Positions 45,410 through 56,988 of a stretch of DNA of 64,000 bases are shown here, piece by piece (positions within the stretch are counted from its first letter, which is position 1; each line of letters opens with the position of its first letter). Position numbers and translations under genes: made by a program. Source of the stretch: Stemphylium vesicarium (Eukaryota > Ascomycota > Dothideomycetes > Pleosporales > Pleosporaceae); contig QXCR01000018.1 of the NCBI GenBank assembly GCA_004380135.1, forward strand, positions 124,001 to 188,000. Direction: 5' to 3'. The notes under the pieces are model-generated. The model did no database searches, had not been told where the DNA came from, and worked only from the letters and a program-made list of their open reading frames with translations.

Positions 45410-47006
45410 ATGATGGGGAGCGACTGGCATCCACGCAGGCACCCGCAGCCCGACCCAAACCACTTTGCCGCACGCACCCTCCCCAGCTTTGCAGAGCTGA
45501 CGTCTTCGTCGACCGACTCGGTCTTGCACCGACCTCGCGACTCTGTGCCGCCACCACCACCACCACCACCACCACCATCTCATCTCTCTACAGCGCCCGC
45601 CGACCGGCCAGGCTCGCGTTCCACGCCTCCCACGGCACACGCTGCAACCGACTTTGCAAACCATCCGCCTGCTGTCGAGCGCACCGCCTTTACACCCATT
45701 AATCACACGAGCCCTCACGTCAGGTAAGTAGTAGTAGTAGTAATGCCGTGATGACAAAACCTGCGGCAAGCGTGCTGACTTGTTGGGCAGCCCCACCAAC
45801 ACCAGAGACCCGCCAGTTGCGCCGGAACCCCAAAGGTACTCGCATTCGTTGCCACAGAACACTGCTGCGCCTTACAGTCCCCCGCTCTCTTCTGGACCAT
45901 CCCAAAGCCTGCAGGACTCCGCGCAGTCGCAACATCCAGTTTGCGGCATTCGTCAAGATTCTGCCATTGCCCAGCATCGCTTCGACCATTCCAAGGACGC
46001 CGAACCCTCTTCTCTTCCCTCGTCTGTTTTTGCATTTTCTTACTTCCATCCAGCCGTAGGCAACGGCCGTCAGTCCAACACCTCTCGCCCAATTTCCCAT
46101 CCCGTTGGACCATCTTCACCCCATTCACCTCCCAGCGACACACGCTCGGTCCAGAGCCAACCTCCGTTGGAAACCGGATCACGCAGTCTAAAAAGTGCTC
46201 ACTCGCCAGCACAGTCCCTGGGCACACATTTCTCGGCAGATCCCGCGAGGTCACCCGAACAGGCGCGAGGACCTCTCCCAGTAGCTAACTCAGATTCTGG
46301 ATATAGGAATCCCCTGCCATCTCCTACATTGGAACAGACCAACGGCACGGGGCGACATCAACGCTACAACGTCCGGTTCAACACAGTCTACACATCTGAA
46401 AACATGCCACCAAATCAAAGGCCACGGAACGATCCTCCGCCTACTGCACCCTCAACAGTGGAGACCAACGAGGAGCAAACACTGGTCTCTGAGCAGACTA
46501 TCACACCGTCTGTGGAGCCAGTGACTCCATCCGCAATGGCCCCGGCGCAGTCACCCGAAGAGCAGCCTCAGCCCCAGCCGCAGAATGCTCCCCAATTAGA
46601 GCGATGTAGGGGTTGCCAGGAGCCCTGGAGGCGACCACTGCCAGGGGAGGATCAGTATCGATTGAGTTCGCCCGCACAGAACATGGGCGAGCAACTTCAA
46701 TTGACGCAGGACTTCATCAAGCGGCTAGAAAACCATGCCAAGTTCGCGGACGAGGCATATGCGAACTGGCAGCGGAAACATCGATGGTGCACTGTTGCCC
46801 AAGGAACTAGCCCTCCTGCTACCGACGCACCCCAAGAAACGCGCAGCAAAAGCGAAGAAGAGCGTTCTCCCACGAATGCTCCAGCATATCCCGTCTCCGC
46901 CAAGCGCAAGTCGGAGATCCCTCACGAAGCCTCCAAATATAGGAAAGTCGCCTTCGAACAACAACCTAATGCTACCCCACCTGTCCGTCCTACCGCTCCG
47001 GCGTAA
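45410..47006 (+). CDS. Hypothetical disordered protein with a CxxC/tryptophan motif
   Basis: Exons 45410..45723 and 45791..47006; 509 residues; the 67-nt intron starts GTAAGT and runs straight into a GTA repeat. Exon 1 encodes a ten-proline run from a CCA repeat. Most of the protein is Ser/Pro/Gln-rich and disordered. Around residues 400-460 a more ordered segment appears: ERCRGCQEPWRRPLPGEDQY, then a helix-like stretch (LQLTQDFIKRLENHAKFADE) and YANWQRKHRWC. The CxxC plus later Cys could bind zinc. A basic patch (SAKRKSEIPHEASKYRK) near the C-terminus may be a nuclear signal. I do not recognise a family. Coding status rests on the long open frame, the good splice and this structured block. 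A second ATG directly follows the first at 45413. Confidence 0.6.
45549..45582. repeat. (CCA)n trinucleotide repeat in coding exon
   Basis: About ten CCA units encoding a polyproline run in the hypothetical protein, so its length is likely to vary between strains. Confidence 0.85.
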
Positions 47007-50000
47007 ACCGAACAGCTTGTATCACGCCCTCTACGATCATCCCTCATTAGACGAAAGTCTTCCTTCGATTCGCATTCGCATCTGCATTTAGGTTGGTGTT
47101 TGTGTCGGCAAAAGAGAAGACCTCTGCTATACCCCCATCCGGTCTTCTTCACACTTTTGCCGCGTGGCCTTTGTCATGGGCCTTCGATTTTGTTGAATTA
47201 TATTGCTATGGAGGATCCGCAAGAAACGGAAAGAAAAGAAAACGGCGTTCTCATTCTCGACGCGTATCTTTCCAGGCGTCGTTGTCCCTACCACCATCTT
47301 GGCCTCGAACATGAGCAGCATCTGCCGAGTGTCGACGCCGATTCCGTGCGCTTCACGATGCTATGTATCAGACGATGTACACAATACGCCACCACCTTCG
47401 CGTTTCGCATCTCGACCTTGTTCCGCACGCGATGTTATCTAGCGTCGGCAACACGTACCTATTACACCACCCATTATCATTCTACCGTATTGCTACTATA
47501 CCCAAATTTGATCTCATCTTCATAATTGTTGACCCCATGCACGCGTCCACTTGCCACTGATGACCCTGTTACCAGAGCGCGAGACTCAAAAAACCTTATT
47601 TCAAGATTAGGGGCCCAGCATCCCGTGCCAAAACAGGGGTGCTTGCCTACAACCCAGCCCGGCACAAGCGCCCAGCGTCAAAGCGGTTCGGTACGAAACC
47701 CAAACCCTCACTGAAAATGCAGCCGCTAAAACAAACTTTGCAGTATCTCGATCGCTATCTGGGTTTACCCTTGTCGGCTATAATGGACGGTTTGCGAGGC
47801 GCAGTTGAGACTGCACTTGAAGATACAAAGTGACAGCGGCAATTTCACACGCTCAACAAAAGCTCTAGCGCATCGACATCATCCAGCGCCTCACGCTTGG
47901 CGAAGCAGCAAATCATACAGTCGGGTTTCTTTCCAGCTTACGCTATGCGATCACCTGCATGACTAGTTACGCCCTTACATTGCTACTCGCAAAAACGGTA
48001 TAGAGTGACACGGCTGACGGCTGCCGAGCGGGGCTTCCCGAGTCGCCAACGCTGTTGAACCCACGCTGCGGCGAATCACAGTTGGTCGCTCGAGTTCCCT
48101 ATTAAGGCAAAGCGGAGTCCCCTCGGTGGTGCAAAAGTGTGGCCAGAGCTGGGATGCCTCGAGATGTTTGTGTGGGAGGTGTGGCTGATCTGCAAAGTGA
48201 ACAGCATGGCAGTGGCGAAGACTGACGAGGTTTCACAAGTTGCAGTGTTGCTGCTAGCGGAGGAGTGGTTTGGCTCATTGGCCGTCAGAATGTGCATGGG
48301 TTCTTGGTGGTGCGGGGGGCGCGGACGAAGATCTCGAAATGAAGTTCATGCTCTCCACAGGACAGCGCACATAGCCCGGCATCGCTCGACGATGACCTCA
48401 TCATAGTGTCAAGCTCGGTAGCGTCATCAAGCTCGCCAACCATGACCTTGTGAGAAGGCGTTCTCGCGCATGTCGCCACGATTCTCACGCGATCCTCTGC
48501 CGATCGCCCACGTTAGTCGACCGAGCCACGCATCTGAGTTGGGCCGATCGCTTAATCCTCACCGAATTGTACAAACGCGAGCGCAACCCAGTTCCGAATC
48601 ACTGGGTCTCTTGAAGGTTGGAACGCGATTGCAACGTTTTTGTAAAAATAGTCAATGTCGATCGCTCGGAGGAGGCAGCAATTTCGGGAAACACTGCGTG
48701 TCGATTGCAGATCTAAACTTTAGCGCGGCAAAACTCTCGGTTTATGCTAACGGCTTGCGTCTTTGGGTAGGGGCGCGAGGCTACGGGAACGCTCATCGAG
48801 TCGCAACGCCCTGACGGCTTCTTGCGACTGTGGATACAGATTCGGTCCGTAATGTGATTGCAAACATGGGATACTCGGAGCTGGCTGCTAGTCCCAATGC
48901 CGAGCATGTTGCCCAAGTGCCGTGACCTGGGTAAACTGCGGCATGAGAGGGTCATGGCTTTGGTGATGTGAAACTCAGCCATGGCCTCCTTCTCTGACGT
49001 GAGCTACCCGGTGATAGGGAACCTCAAGGCCCAGGCTCTCATAGGAGGTGGTCATTGAGGCCATCTGGAGAGGCGTCGGCCTATGCTTAAACGCTCACTC
49101 ACACAGTAGAAGCCACGTAGCCTGCGGGCTGGGGGCTAAGCCAAAAGCACGCGTCCGGAGTCGAGCAGCAGCAGATTGCTGCACGTTTTAATCTCCTATG
49201 CATGAACTCCAACGCTTTAGACCCGTTACAAGGCATGAGCTCTTTCCTCTTACAGCGGGAGTATACAACTCTCAATCATTTCAACTTCCGCTTCCCCAGC
49301 TTGGCGATACATCATCGACCGCGGGAAGGCACAGACAGCACCCGTCCCCGTCAGCGAGTCACTGCCCCAGCGAAACGCTAGCCGCATCAGCATAGACTTG
49401 AGTGGAGTTCTTCCGGCCGGCGCTGCAGCCAATGTTCAAGGGCTCGAGTCACGCCGCTGCCCTCACCCTGAGGCCCGCCGCACCATCCATTGCTCGATTG
49501 GCGCTTCAGCCACGGGCTCCTGGTCCAAACATACCTGTTCCTTCGCCTCGCGCGGAACCTTTAGTCGTGACTCGTTGTGAGTTTGTTACCGCCTGGGATA
49601 TTGTGCCCTGGGCGCGACAACTGCCGCCGCTGGGGTGCCGGCGAGTTTCCCCCGTGCTGGCGCGTGCCCATGACTCATGCCACGCCAAAGAGCCAGAAGC
49701 AGACAGCGGGACCTTATGGAACCCCTGCCGTCATCACAAGACGATAAGCTGCATCTGCAGGACAACAATTTTCATCACCGCCGTAGTCGTGACAGCTGTC
49801 AAAACACAGGGCCCCTTATGCAGCCTGTTCGTAACAGGCAAGAGACGGGTGCCGGTTGCATTGGGCCGACCGGCTCTTCAAGTGGAGCATGGCGCGGCAA
49901 GATCATCGTCAGCGATATAAATTAACTATACATGAGGATTAATATACTCAAGGATATATACAACCGTTGCAGATAGGCACAACGAGCGCCACTCGTACGA

Positions 50001-52999
50001 CTGTTAATTGCAACGTCTGGAACGAAGAAGCCAGGCAGGGGTGCGAAAATGCCCTCGAAACGAGGACGCGCAACGAATCGGAAAGAGCGGCAGGCGAGCA
50101 TTTACTTGAGGCTGGCAAATTGAACACTGAGGATCTTCGCCATGTCCCTTTGGTCTCCACGCGTAATCATGTCGCAAACAAGTCGCCAACCTATCAACCA
50201 TGGCATGCAACTTGCAAAAATGCAGTATTTCGAGTCAGATTTTAGCAATCGCCTGCCATTGGCCGACTCGTAGAAGAAAGAAACAACGGCAACAGCCAGG
50301 AGGTAAGAGCCTTAGCTCCGCCACGGTCACCTCCTAGTCATGTGCGTGTGTGTTTTCACCATCTTTCTCCGTACTCGTACCTGTCTCCGAGCCTCATCTC
50401 CAAACACGCTATCATAGCTGTGCCACAGGAGATGCGCTCTCACGGAAGCTCACATCCGCACCTCGTTCGACGGAAGACCGCGCAGACCATCGCAAGCAAA
50501 AGCCGCGTTCCATTACCGGTATCACATTCCAGACGATCTGGCCGCCGCATCTACACATACTAGCATCGCACGCAGGTATGGAATCACAAGATCGCAAACT
50601 CATGCAAGGGGCCACCTCAATGAGTAAAATATCGCGATAGGGCAGTACACCGGGACTACGGTTTCAACCCATACTGGGTCAGACTTGCGCCTGTCTTGTG
50701 TGATTGACTGGCTGGACGTCAGCTCCGAACATGTAGGTGTGGATCGGTATCACATTGCACGACGAGGAGTCCATACCCTGTAGGCATCATCTTGTGCGTC
50801 CCCCATCTTCCCGCCCTGCATTTCAAGTATTGATCGTGTATCACATAACGCTACGCCTCATCTCGCATCTGCAGTACGCATTTGTCATATCGCATGGAAT
50901 CCGCATCGATGTCTTTACCCCGAGAGGTTCGGTTTTAAGAACCGACCGTGAGGATGCAAACACCAAGAGATTTAGTCAGCCACAAAAATGACGTGCAAAG
51001 ATTAGGGCAATTCCCCAAGATCGATAAATTGATATATCGAGATTTACCCATGCCAACGGGTGTGTGCCACAAAACCAACGTGGCGCTAGCTTTTCGGCCC
51101 GCAATCCAACGCAACACTCGATTGGAAGCGCGACCCAAAGTCCTCTCCTATGGGCTGGCCTACCGGCCACTGGCCAACCACCCGGCTTTTCTTGTCGCTC
51201 AACGACGGAAGATGTGGGCGCGTGCTAATGCACATCACACTACTCACACGGCCAACCCAACAAAACCCACGCGACTCGACGACGACAACGACGCCGCCCC
51301 CCGTTGTCGCCGCCGTACCTACCCCAAATTACGAGCATCGCATCTAGGTTGCCCGCACTGCGAATGCGTGACCTCGCACTCGCTTACACGGTTACTACCA
51401 GAAAAGGCCCTTGCCTTGCCCTTTCTCGTTGTCGATGACGGAACAATGCTCGGTGAGTGGCTCCGGCTTGCTACGCCGATTCGACGATCATTGGACGAGG
51501 CGACCTATCCCGCTCGGGAAGGGAGGGGGGCAATGACGGAGTAGAATCTCGTGGATACGGGACGTGCTATAACATGCGCGGCGTTATAGGCAAGTCATGC
51601 GTTGTGACGAAGATGTTGGCGAGGGAGAGAGGGTTGGAATCAATGCATAGTGACTTTATTCTAGTTGACTGGTTTGGCATGCTGGTGCTGAGATGGCACA
51701 TCGCGTCGCTTGTATTGCAGCGCATGGCGGTGTTTTGGTTGTGAGAGACAGACGATATTGTGAATATGTCGGAAATCTTGATTCTGTAGAGTCTACCGTC
51801 TACCTGACCTTCCAAAACCAAACCAAGTCCACCTACTATGCCTTGCACAACTGCATCTGCCTCTTTACCCACAGCAACACATGCGAGCACCTCGCAGTAC
51901 CTAGTACCGCCGAAACCCCACGACACAACAACAACAACAACAACAACAAACATGAATCATTCGAAACCACCCACGCCCAGCTGACCATTTCGCTTTTTTT
52001 ATTCCTTCCCTTCCAACAATAAAAGTGAGGCGTCCCAAAATATCAAAGCACCATCGCATTTCCCCATCTCGGTCTTTTTTTGTCTATTGCACGTTCCGCG
52101 CGCGAAAACAGATGCAAGGAAAAGGAGGAGGACCGAACCTGCTGCGTTTTTGTATAGGGCGTCGGCGCCGGTAAGTGCTAGCGCGCAAAGCACGTGGGAT
52201 GTGGTTCGTGCTAGGCAGGGCAAGGCGAGGCAAGGTGGTGGTTCTGGCGCCGCGCTTGACGACGACGTCGACGTCGGCGGTGTTTGGGAAGGTGCATCAT
52301 AGGATCGACCAAGGACTCTTCTTTAGCAGTTTTACATGGATCTGGATGTTAGCGGTGGTGGGATTCGGGTTTTCGTGTTCGTGCGGTGGTTTGTCGGGGT
52401 GTTGTGTGGATGTTACGAGGGGTTTGGCTCGGGTTTCTTGCCTTGGGGGTGGCTGTGTTGCATACTTGATGTTCTCGACTTGTCGGGGAGATGGAAAGCG
52501 TGAGTTGGGTTTCTAGACCTAATGGTATGCCCGAGGTCATGGGTACTTTGTGTGAAGGAGTTGACATGGTGCGCGTAGTGTTGATGTCCGGGCCGTCTGG
52601 GAGGAAAAAGTAATCACGTTGACTAGTCTGGGTTGAACTTTTTAGTCTACCATGTGCATGGCTTGTTTTTATGAATGCTTAGCTAATGTCTAGATCGAAC
52701 TTCTCAATGTGAGGTTGTCCATGCTGTCAATATATGCATCTTACCGCAGTCACCGCTTTGGGAATGCGGTATGCTTCCGGATCAGAATGAAGGCGTCTCT
52801 CGTTCTCCAGACTGACATTCCTTCTCGTAATATCAATCCTGCTTAGTCAGTATGCTTGCGATCATGCATCACAACATCACAGGCATGTTGAGATATAATA
52901 TTAAGGGGGCAACGACTGAATTCAACTATTTACAACCTGCGCATTCTCATAGCAATGTCCTCCGCAACAAAATCATATACAATCGTGAAGGGTGATTAT
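47007..52999. other. Gene-poor island, 6.0 kb
   Basis: No supported gene. Open frames longer than 150 codons exist (for example at 49402-49920 and 50948-51544) but begin with GTG or lack any domain, splice logic or composition bias. An ACA/AAC trinucleotide run lies at 51924-51949. The right end holds the 3' flank of the protease gene. Confidence 0.45.
51924..51949. repeat. (CAA)n trinucleotide microsatellite
   Basis: About eight perfect ACA/CAA units in non-coding DNA. Confidence 0.9.
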
Positions 53000-54133
53000 T
53001 TAACCACGGGTAAGGGTAAGACCGTAAGCAGAGAGAATCTCGTTGACGGGCTGGAAGTAGGTGACACCACCAGATTGGCAGTTACCAGAGCCACCGGAGG
53101 TGACACCCTGGGCCTGGGAGCCAGAGTACCACGAACCGCCAGAGTCACCGGGCTCAGCGCAGACGTTGGTCTGGGTGAGGCCAGTGACACGGCCCTCAGC
53201 GTAGGAGACGGTGGCGCCGAGGGAGCGGACGGTACCGCAGAAGACACCGGTAGTAGAGCCAGAGCGGCAGATGCTGCCACCAACGGGGGCAGCGGTGCTG
53301 CCTGAGATGGAGATGCTACCACCGCTGTAGTTGTTGACGGTGCCAGAGTAGGTGTTTCCGCTGGTGCCGCGGATGTAGCTGTAGTCACCGCTTCCGGGGA
53401 AGACGGAGCCAGCGAAGGTTCCAGTGGTAACACCGCCGCTGGTGCTGGCAGTGCTACCGACAGTGCCACAGTGGCCGGCGGAGACGAATCCACCGCTGAC
53501 AGAGAAACCGACAGAGCATCGACCACCGCGGTTGATGAGGTATGCGTCACCACCGCGGACAGTGGCGAAGGTGGTGGGCATGCTCTCAACAGTCTTGACC
53601 TCGAACTCGGCATCGGTAAGGCCAACCTTCTTGGCGAGCTCGGAGGCCTGAGCAGTGCTGCTGGAGAGTGCTTCAAGGACGAGCTTGTTGGCGGCGATGT
53701 CGACGTAGTAGGCGGCGATTCCAGCGGAAGCATCCTCAGCACGCTTTCCGAGAGTCGACTCAATGTCGAGGTTGTCAAGAGCCTTCTTGGCCTCCTCGAG
53801 CTTGGAGAGAGGAACAGAGACGACCAGGGGTTTGGCACCAGCAGCCTTGACCTCGTTGCTCAAGGCCTCGTCGGTGACGGCGACGTTGAGCTCGCCGTCG
53901 ACGAGCCAGGCACCGCCGAAAGACTTGCCGGCAGTGGTGCGCATCTGCTCGATGACCTCGGTGGCCTTGAGCTCGCGGGCAACACGAACATGAGCCTGCT
54001 CAGCGTCAAGACCCAAGTCGCGCTTCATGGCAGCCAGGATGTCGGGGTGGAGGGCATTGGCAGCCGTGGTGGGGGCACCGTAAACGATGGGCAGGAAGAC
54101 TGCCAGAGCAGCGAGGAACTTGGTGATAGCCAT
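53000..54133 (-). CDS. Secreted streptogrisin/alpha-lytic-type serine protease precursor
   Basis: One intronless exon, 377 residues. Residues 1-19 are a signal peptide (MAITKFLAALAVFLPIVYGA). Residues about 30-190 form the propeptide typical of alpha-lytic protease precursors (ERELKATEV-like helices, ending KTVESMPTTFATVRGG). The mature domain starts near 194 and carries the chymotrypsin-fold triad H221 (VSAGHCG), D250 (GSGDYSYI) and S331 (EPGDSGGSWYSG), plus cysteine pairs C206/C222, C289/C299 and C325/C352 that fit the family disulfides. This S1 subfamily is mostly bacterial (Streptomyces, Lysobacter). A related chymotrypsin of Metarhizium was reported as an actinomycete-derived transfer. 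Codons are strongly C-ending and optimal, suggesting high expression. It probably acts as an extracellular protein-degrading enzyme, self-processed by its propeptide. Confidence 0.94.
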   Translation of the reverse strand: MAITKFLAALAVFLPIVYGAPTTAANALHPDILAAMKRDLGLDAEQAHVRVARELKATEVIEQMRTTAGKSFGGAWLVDGELNVAVTDEALSNEVKAAGAKPLVVSVPLSKLEEAKKALDNLDIESTLGKRAEDASAGIAAYYVDIAANKLVLEALSSSTAQASELAKKVGLTDAEFEVKTVESMPTTFATVRGGDAYLINRGGRCSVGFSVSGGFVSAGHCGTVGSTASTSGGVTTGTFAGSVFPGSGDYSYIRGTSGNTYSGTVNNYSGGSISISGSTAAPVGGSICRSGSTTGVFCGTVRSLGATVSYAEGRVTGLTQTNVCAEPGDSGGSWYSGSQAQGVTSGGSGNCQSGGVTYFQPVNEILSAYGLTLTRG

Positions 54134-54243
54134 AGCGAAGGGTCTGTAAATAAGACAGAAGAGACGAGGCGTCGATGTTGAAGATGGTAGTGAATGAGAC
54201 TCTGCGACTGATGAAGTGATTTGAGAGTGAGCAAGAACACATC

Positions 54244-54253
54244 TATACTTATA
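54244..54253 (-). promoter_or_regulatory. TATA-like element of the protease gene
   Basis: The minus strand reads TATAAGTATA about 111 nt upstream of the protease ATG. It is followed by a CT-containing leader, a plausible core promoter for a strongly expressed secreted enzyme. Confidence 0.5.
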
Positions 54254-54345
54254 CTTCTCCCAGCTCTATCTTCGTGACCTATGTCACGCTCCCATCACCT
54301 CCACTCAAGATAGAGCCCTTGCTTGCATTGGCCGCTACCTCACGT

Positions 54346-54581
54346 CTCCTTCCTCATCCGCCGGACGGTGTTGTTACGTGTGCCAGCAGTATCAGAAAGG
54401 TAATCCGCAAAGGGCAGTTCACAAGAGGCGTATATTGCGCCGGGCGCTACCAAAATTCTCCTTCCTTATCCGCCGCAGGTAGTTGTTGCATGTTGTTGCA
54501 GTATCAGAAGCGTAGTCCCTGAATAGGCAATTCATAAGAGATCTGCCGGCCGGAGTTAGTCCTTAACAGGCAATTCACAAG
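54346..54581. repeat. Diverged direct repeats (two ~82-bp copies plus a partial third)
   Basis: Copy A 54346-54427 and copy B 54458-54540 align almost without gaps. Both begin CTCCTTCCT(C/T)ATCCGCCG, share GCAGTATCAGAA in the middle and end TTCA(C/T)AAGAG, at roughly 75 percent identity by eye. A third fragment (54557-54581) repeats TAGTCCTTAACAGGCAATTCACAAG-like sequence matching the end of copy B. Confidence 0.75.
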
Positions 54582-56988
54582 CCTTCCGCCCCAGGATCCT
54601 CCCGAGATATCAATGCAGCCTTAACACGAGAACAGACAAACTACAGGTACCCCCTACGCTCCATGATTCTACGGTCCTAACAGGAAGGAGGCAGAGATAT
54701 GGTAGAAATCCAGTAGTATCAAAGGAGAAAGTCGGTAGGGTCATGTGCCAGCCTTAGGCTGTGATTTCACGTAGACGAATCGTAGGTAGGGAAGGCATAC
54801 ACACCTTTTAGATTACCTTCCCAATGCAACATATGTTCCGTTGCCAAGAGCCAAGAGCCCTGAAGCTTGTACCTAGGGCAATATCGAGCAAGCGTCTAGT
54901 AGATAGGAGTTTTACGAGAGCCGTTTTAATTGGTAGAGCCCCCACATAGCGCGGATAAATGGGCGTCCCCCCTCTTGGCGCATCGCGAATGCATGTTCAA
55001 GCCCATCTTCCAGCGTACGCTTGAGAATCTACGAGGTATTTCCGCCTATAGCGATAGGTATAGTGTCGTATTGCGACTACTTGCAGAAGGTAGTTTCGGG
55101 GCCCTCAACTTGGGCGCGTAGGTAGCGAAGTCGTCCGAACTTGTTGGTACTCCCGCGAGGAGAATGAATACTACTGGCTTTCTCTTCGATCAGAGATCGT
55201 TCGAGTGCTTCTGATCGGTCGATGCCTGCACATGTTTCTGTTGTTGAGTACAGAGCGGTATCAGGTTGCCCCGCTCAAGCGCTGTCCGTCGAACAAGTAC
55301 GGTTCCCTCTCTAAGTCTGCTGCCAGCTGTGAACACATCAGCAGTCCAGCAGTTGAGTCGGCATGTATGCGTTAGCAGCGGATATGTAGGACAGCGAGTA
55401 GCCGCGAGTATCTGCAACTGCGGCAAAGGGCGGGGTAGCAAAGAGTATGTAAAGCCTCGTGTGTCGTACCCGTGCACATAGACTGCAAAAGGCCATAAGA
55501 CGGAAGGGTAAAAGCCATACGGCTGAAAGCGGTTACACAGGCGGAATATCGTAATACCATTTGTCGCAAAGTCTACACATTCCGATCCTTCATCAACCAG
55601 ACTAGGCCGCAACGCGAAGATGTTCAGCCTTACCTAGGCGTGGAAGGTGGCTAATTCAGCCTAGTCGCGACCTCGGGGCGCAACACTATCTCGTCCGCAC
55701 CTTTTATGCTTGCCTGAAGGTAAACTCGTTCGTTTCAGCAAGCTGATATGTACCAGGTAGAGGATACAAAAGCTGGTGACAAAAGATGCAGTATGTCGGC
55801 TTGGCTCAGGAACAGCGATTCGAGAACGGCGACGTAAATCGCCCCTCATGTTGTTCAAGGGTCCGGGCGCTCGGCCAATACACGTGACCAAGGCTCATTC
55901 GCGGCAATACCTGACTCATGGGATGGTGTTTACTACCACAGTCCACAGCTAAGTCTTCCATACCGTGAAAGCGCGCGCGGACTCAGTGTTTACAGTTCAC
56001 ATGAAAGTGTGCGAGTCGGCTTGCTTCCCCATGTTTACGTGCTTTCCTCCACAGATGTCGTGACGGACAACCACCTGAGCGGAAAGGCCGGCGGACGGGT
56101 TCAATACGCGCTAACGAACGGTAGAGCTAATTGCGTGCTTGCGTCCAATCTTCCTTTGTTTTTGATCCCGCTTTCTCGAGCTTACTGCTTACAGGCAGCA
56201 TCGCGCTATTTGCTTTTTTATACTGGGGTAAGATATAGCGCTGTGTAAGCGAGGGCGCGTGCGGTGCAGTCATTAAGGAAATACGAAGCAAGGAAGGAAT
56301 TGACGGAACAGAAAGTAGGTTAGCTGTGACCTTAGTGCACGTATGTGGTTGTATGTGTGGTTGGTATGACCGCAGGATGTAATATGATGCAAAAGGAATG
56401 TGAACGTCCTTTGCGTGAATAGGCGAAGCCGTTAGGCGGCCACGCTGATGTTGGTGTGATTTTGTGGATGCATAGGTAGATGGGTGGGTGTGTAGACGGA
56501 CGGGCGGGAGCGAGCGGGTTGGGCAATTTAGGTGGCGGAAGCTTTGAGCTGGGATGAAGGGGACGAGGGGGTGGAGTAGTCGCGGGCGTTAGCCGCGGTG
56601 TTCACAAACGCTTGCACGGGCGTCCGAAAAGAAATTCCGTCTCGCATGGATAAAGTTCCACGATGATGAGGTAAGTAGCGCATGCACCATTGCGAGAGGG
56701 CATACGTCATGTGTAGTATGTTTTCTTCTTGTTGGGCATCATGGCTGCTTGTGGTTCAAGTGGAAGGTCCTCAGTGGCGAACATTTATAGTAACCGCTGA
56801 CCACCTTCAGATCGTCGCATTGGATTTTCGCACTATTGACTTCGTTCTAGCACTAGACGATGATGGCCTTCTCTACTTGTCCATTGGCGCATGGAATCTG
56901 TGCCTTAGTTTGATCTTTCTCCAGATCCCTACACATACCAAGAGACATGAGAGAGTCATGACTCTTGTCCATCCCCAACAGAAACCTT

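Larger units (their letters stand above)
54134..56988. other. Intergenic: protease promoter, diverged repeats, non-coding DNA
   Basis: 2.9 kb. Near the protease start it has a TATA-like element (54244-54253), and further up an approximately 82-bp unit present twice with a third partial copy (54346-54581). The rest, to the 3' end of the epimerase-like gene, has only short frames without domains. Confidence 0.5.

Noticed and set aside
49402..49920. 172-codon plus-strand frame
   Set aside because: Begins with GTG, no domain, no splice partner found.
50948..51544. Approximately 198-codon plus-strand frame
   Set aside because: First codon GTG, a later ATG exists, but the sequence has no motif and the tail lies in DNA with several open frames.
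54920..55000. tRNA-like words (TTGGTAGAGC and ATGTTCAAGCCC)
   Set aside because: No acceptor stem and no paired T stem could be built; A-box and B-box resemblance alone is not enough.
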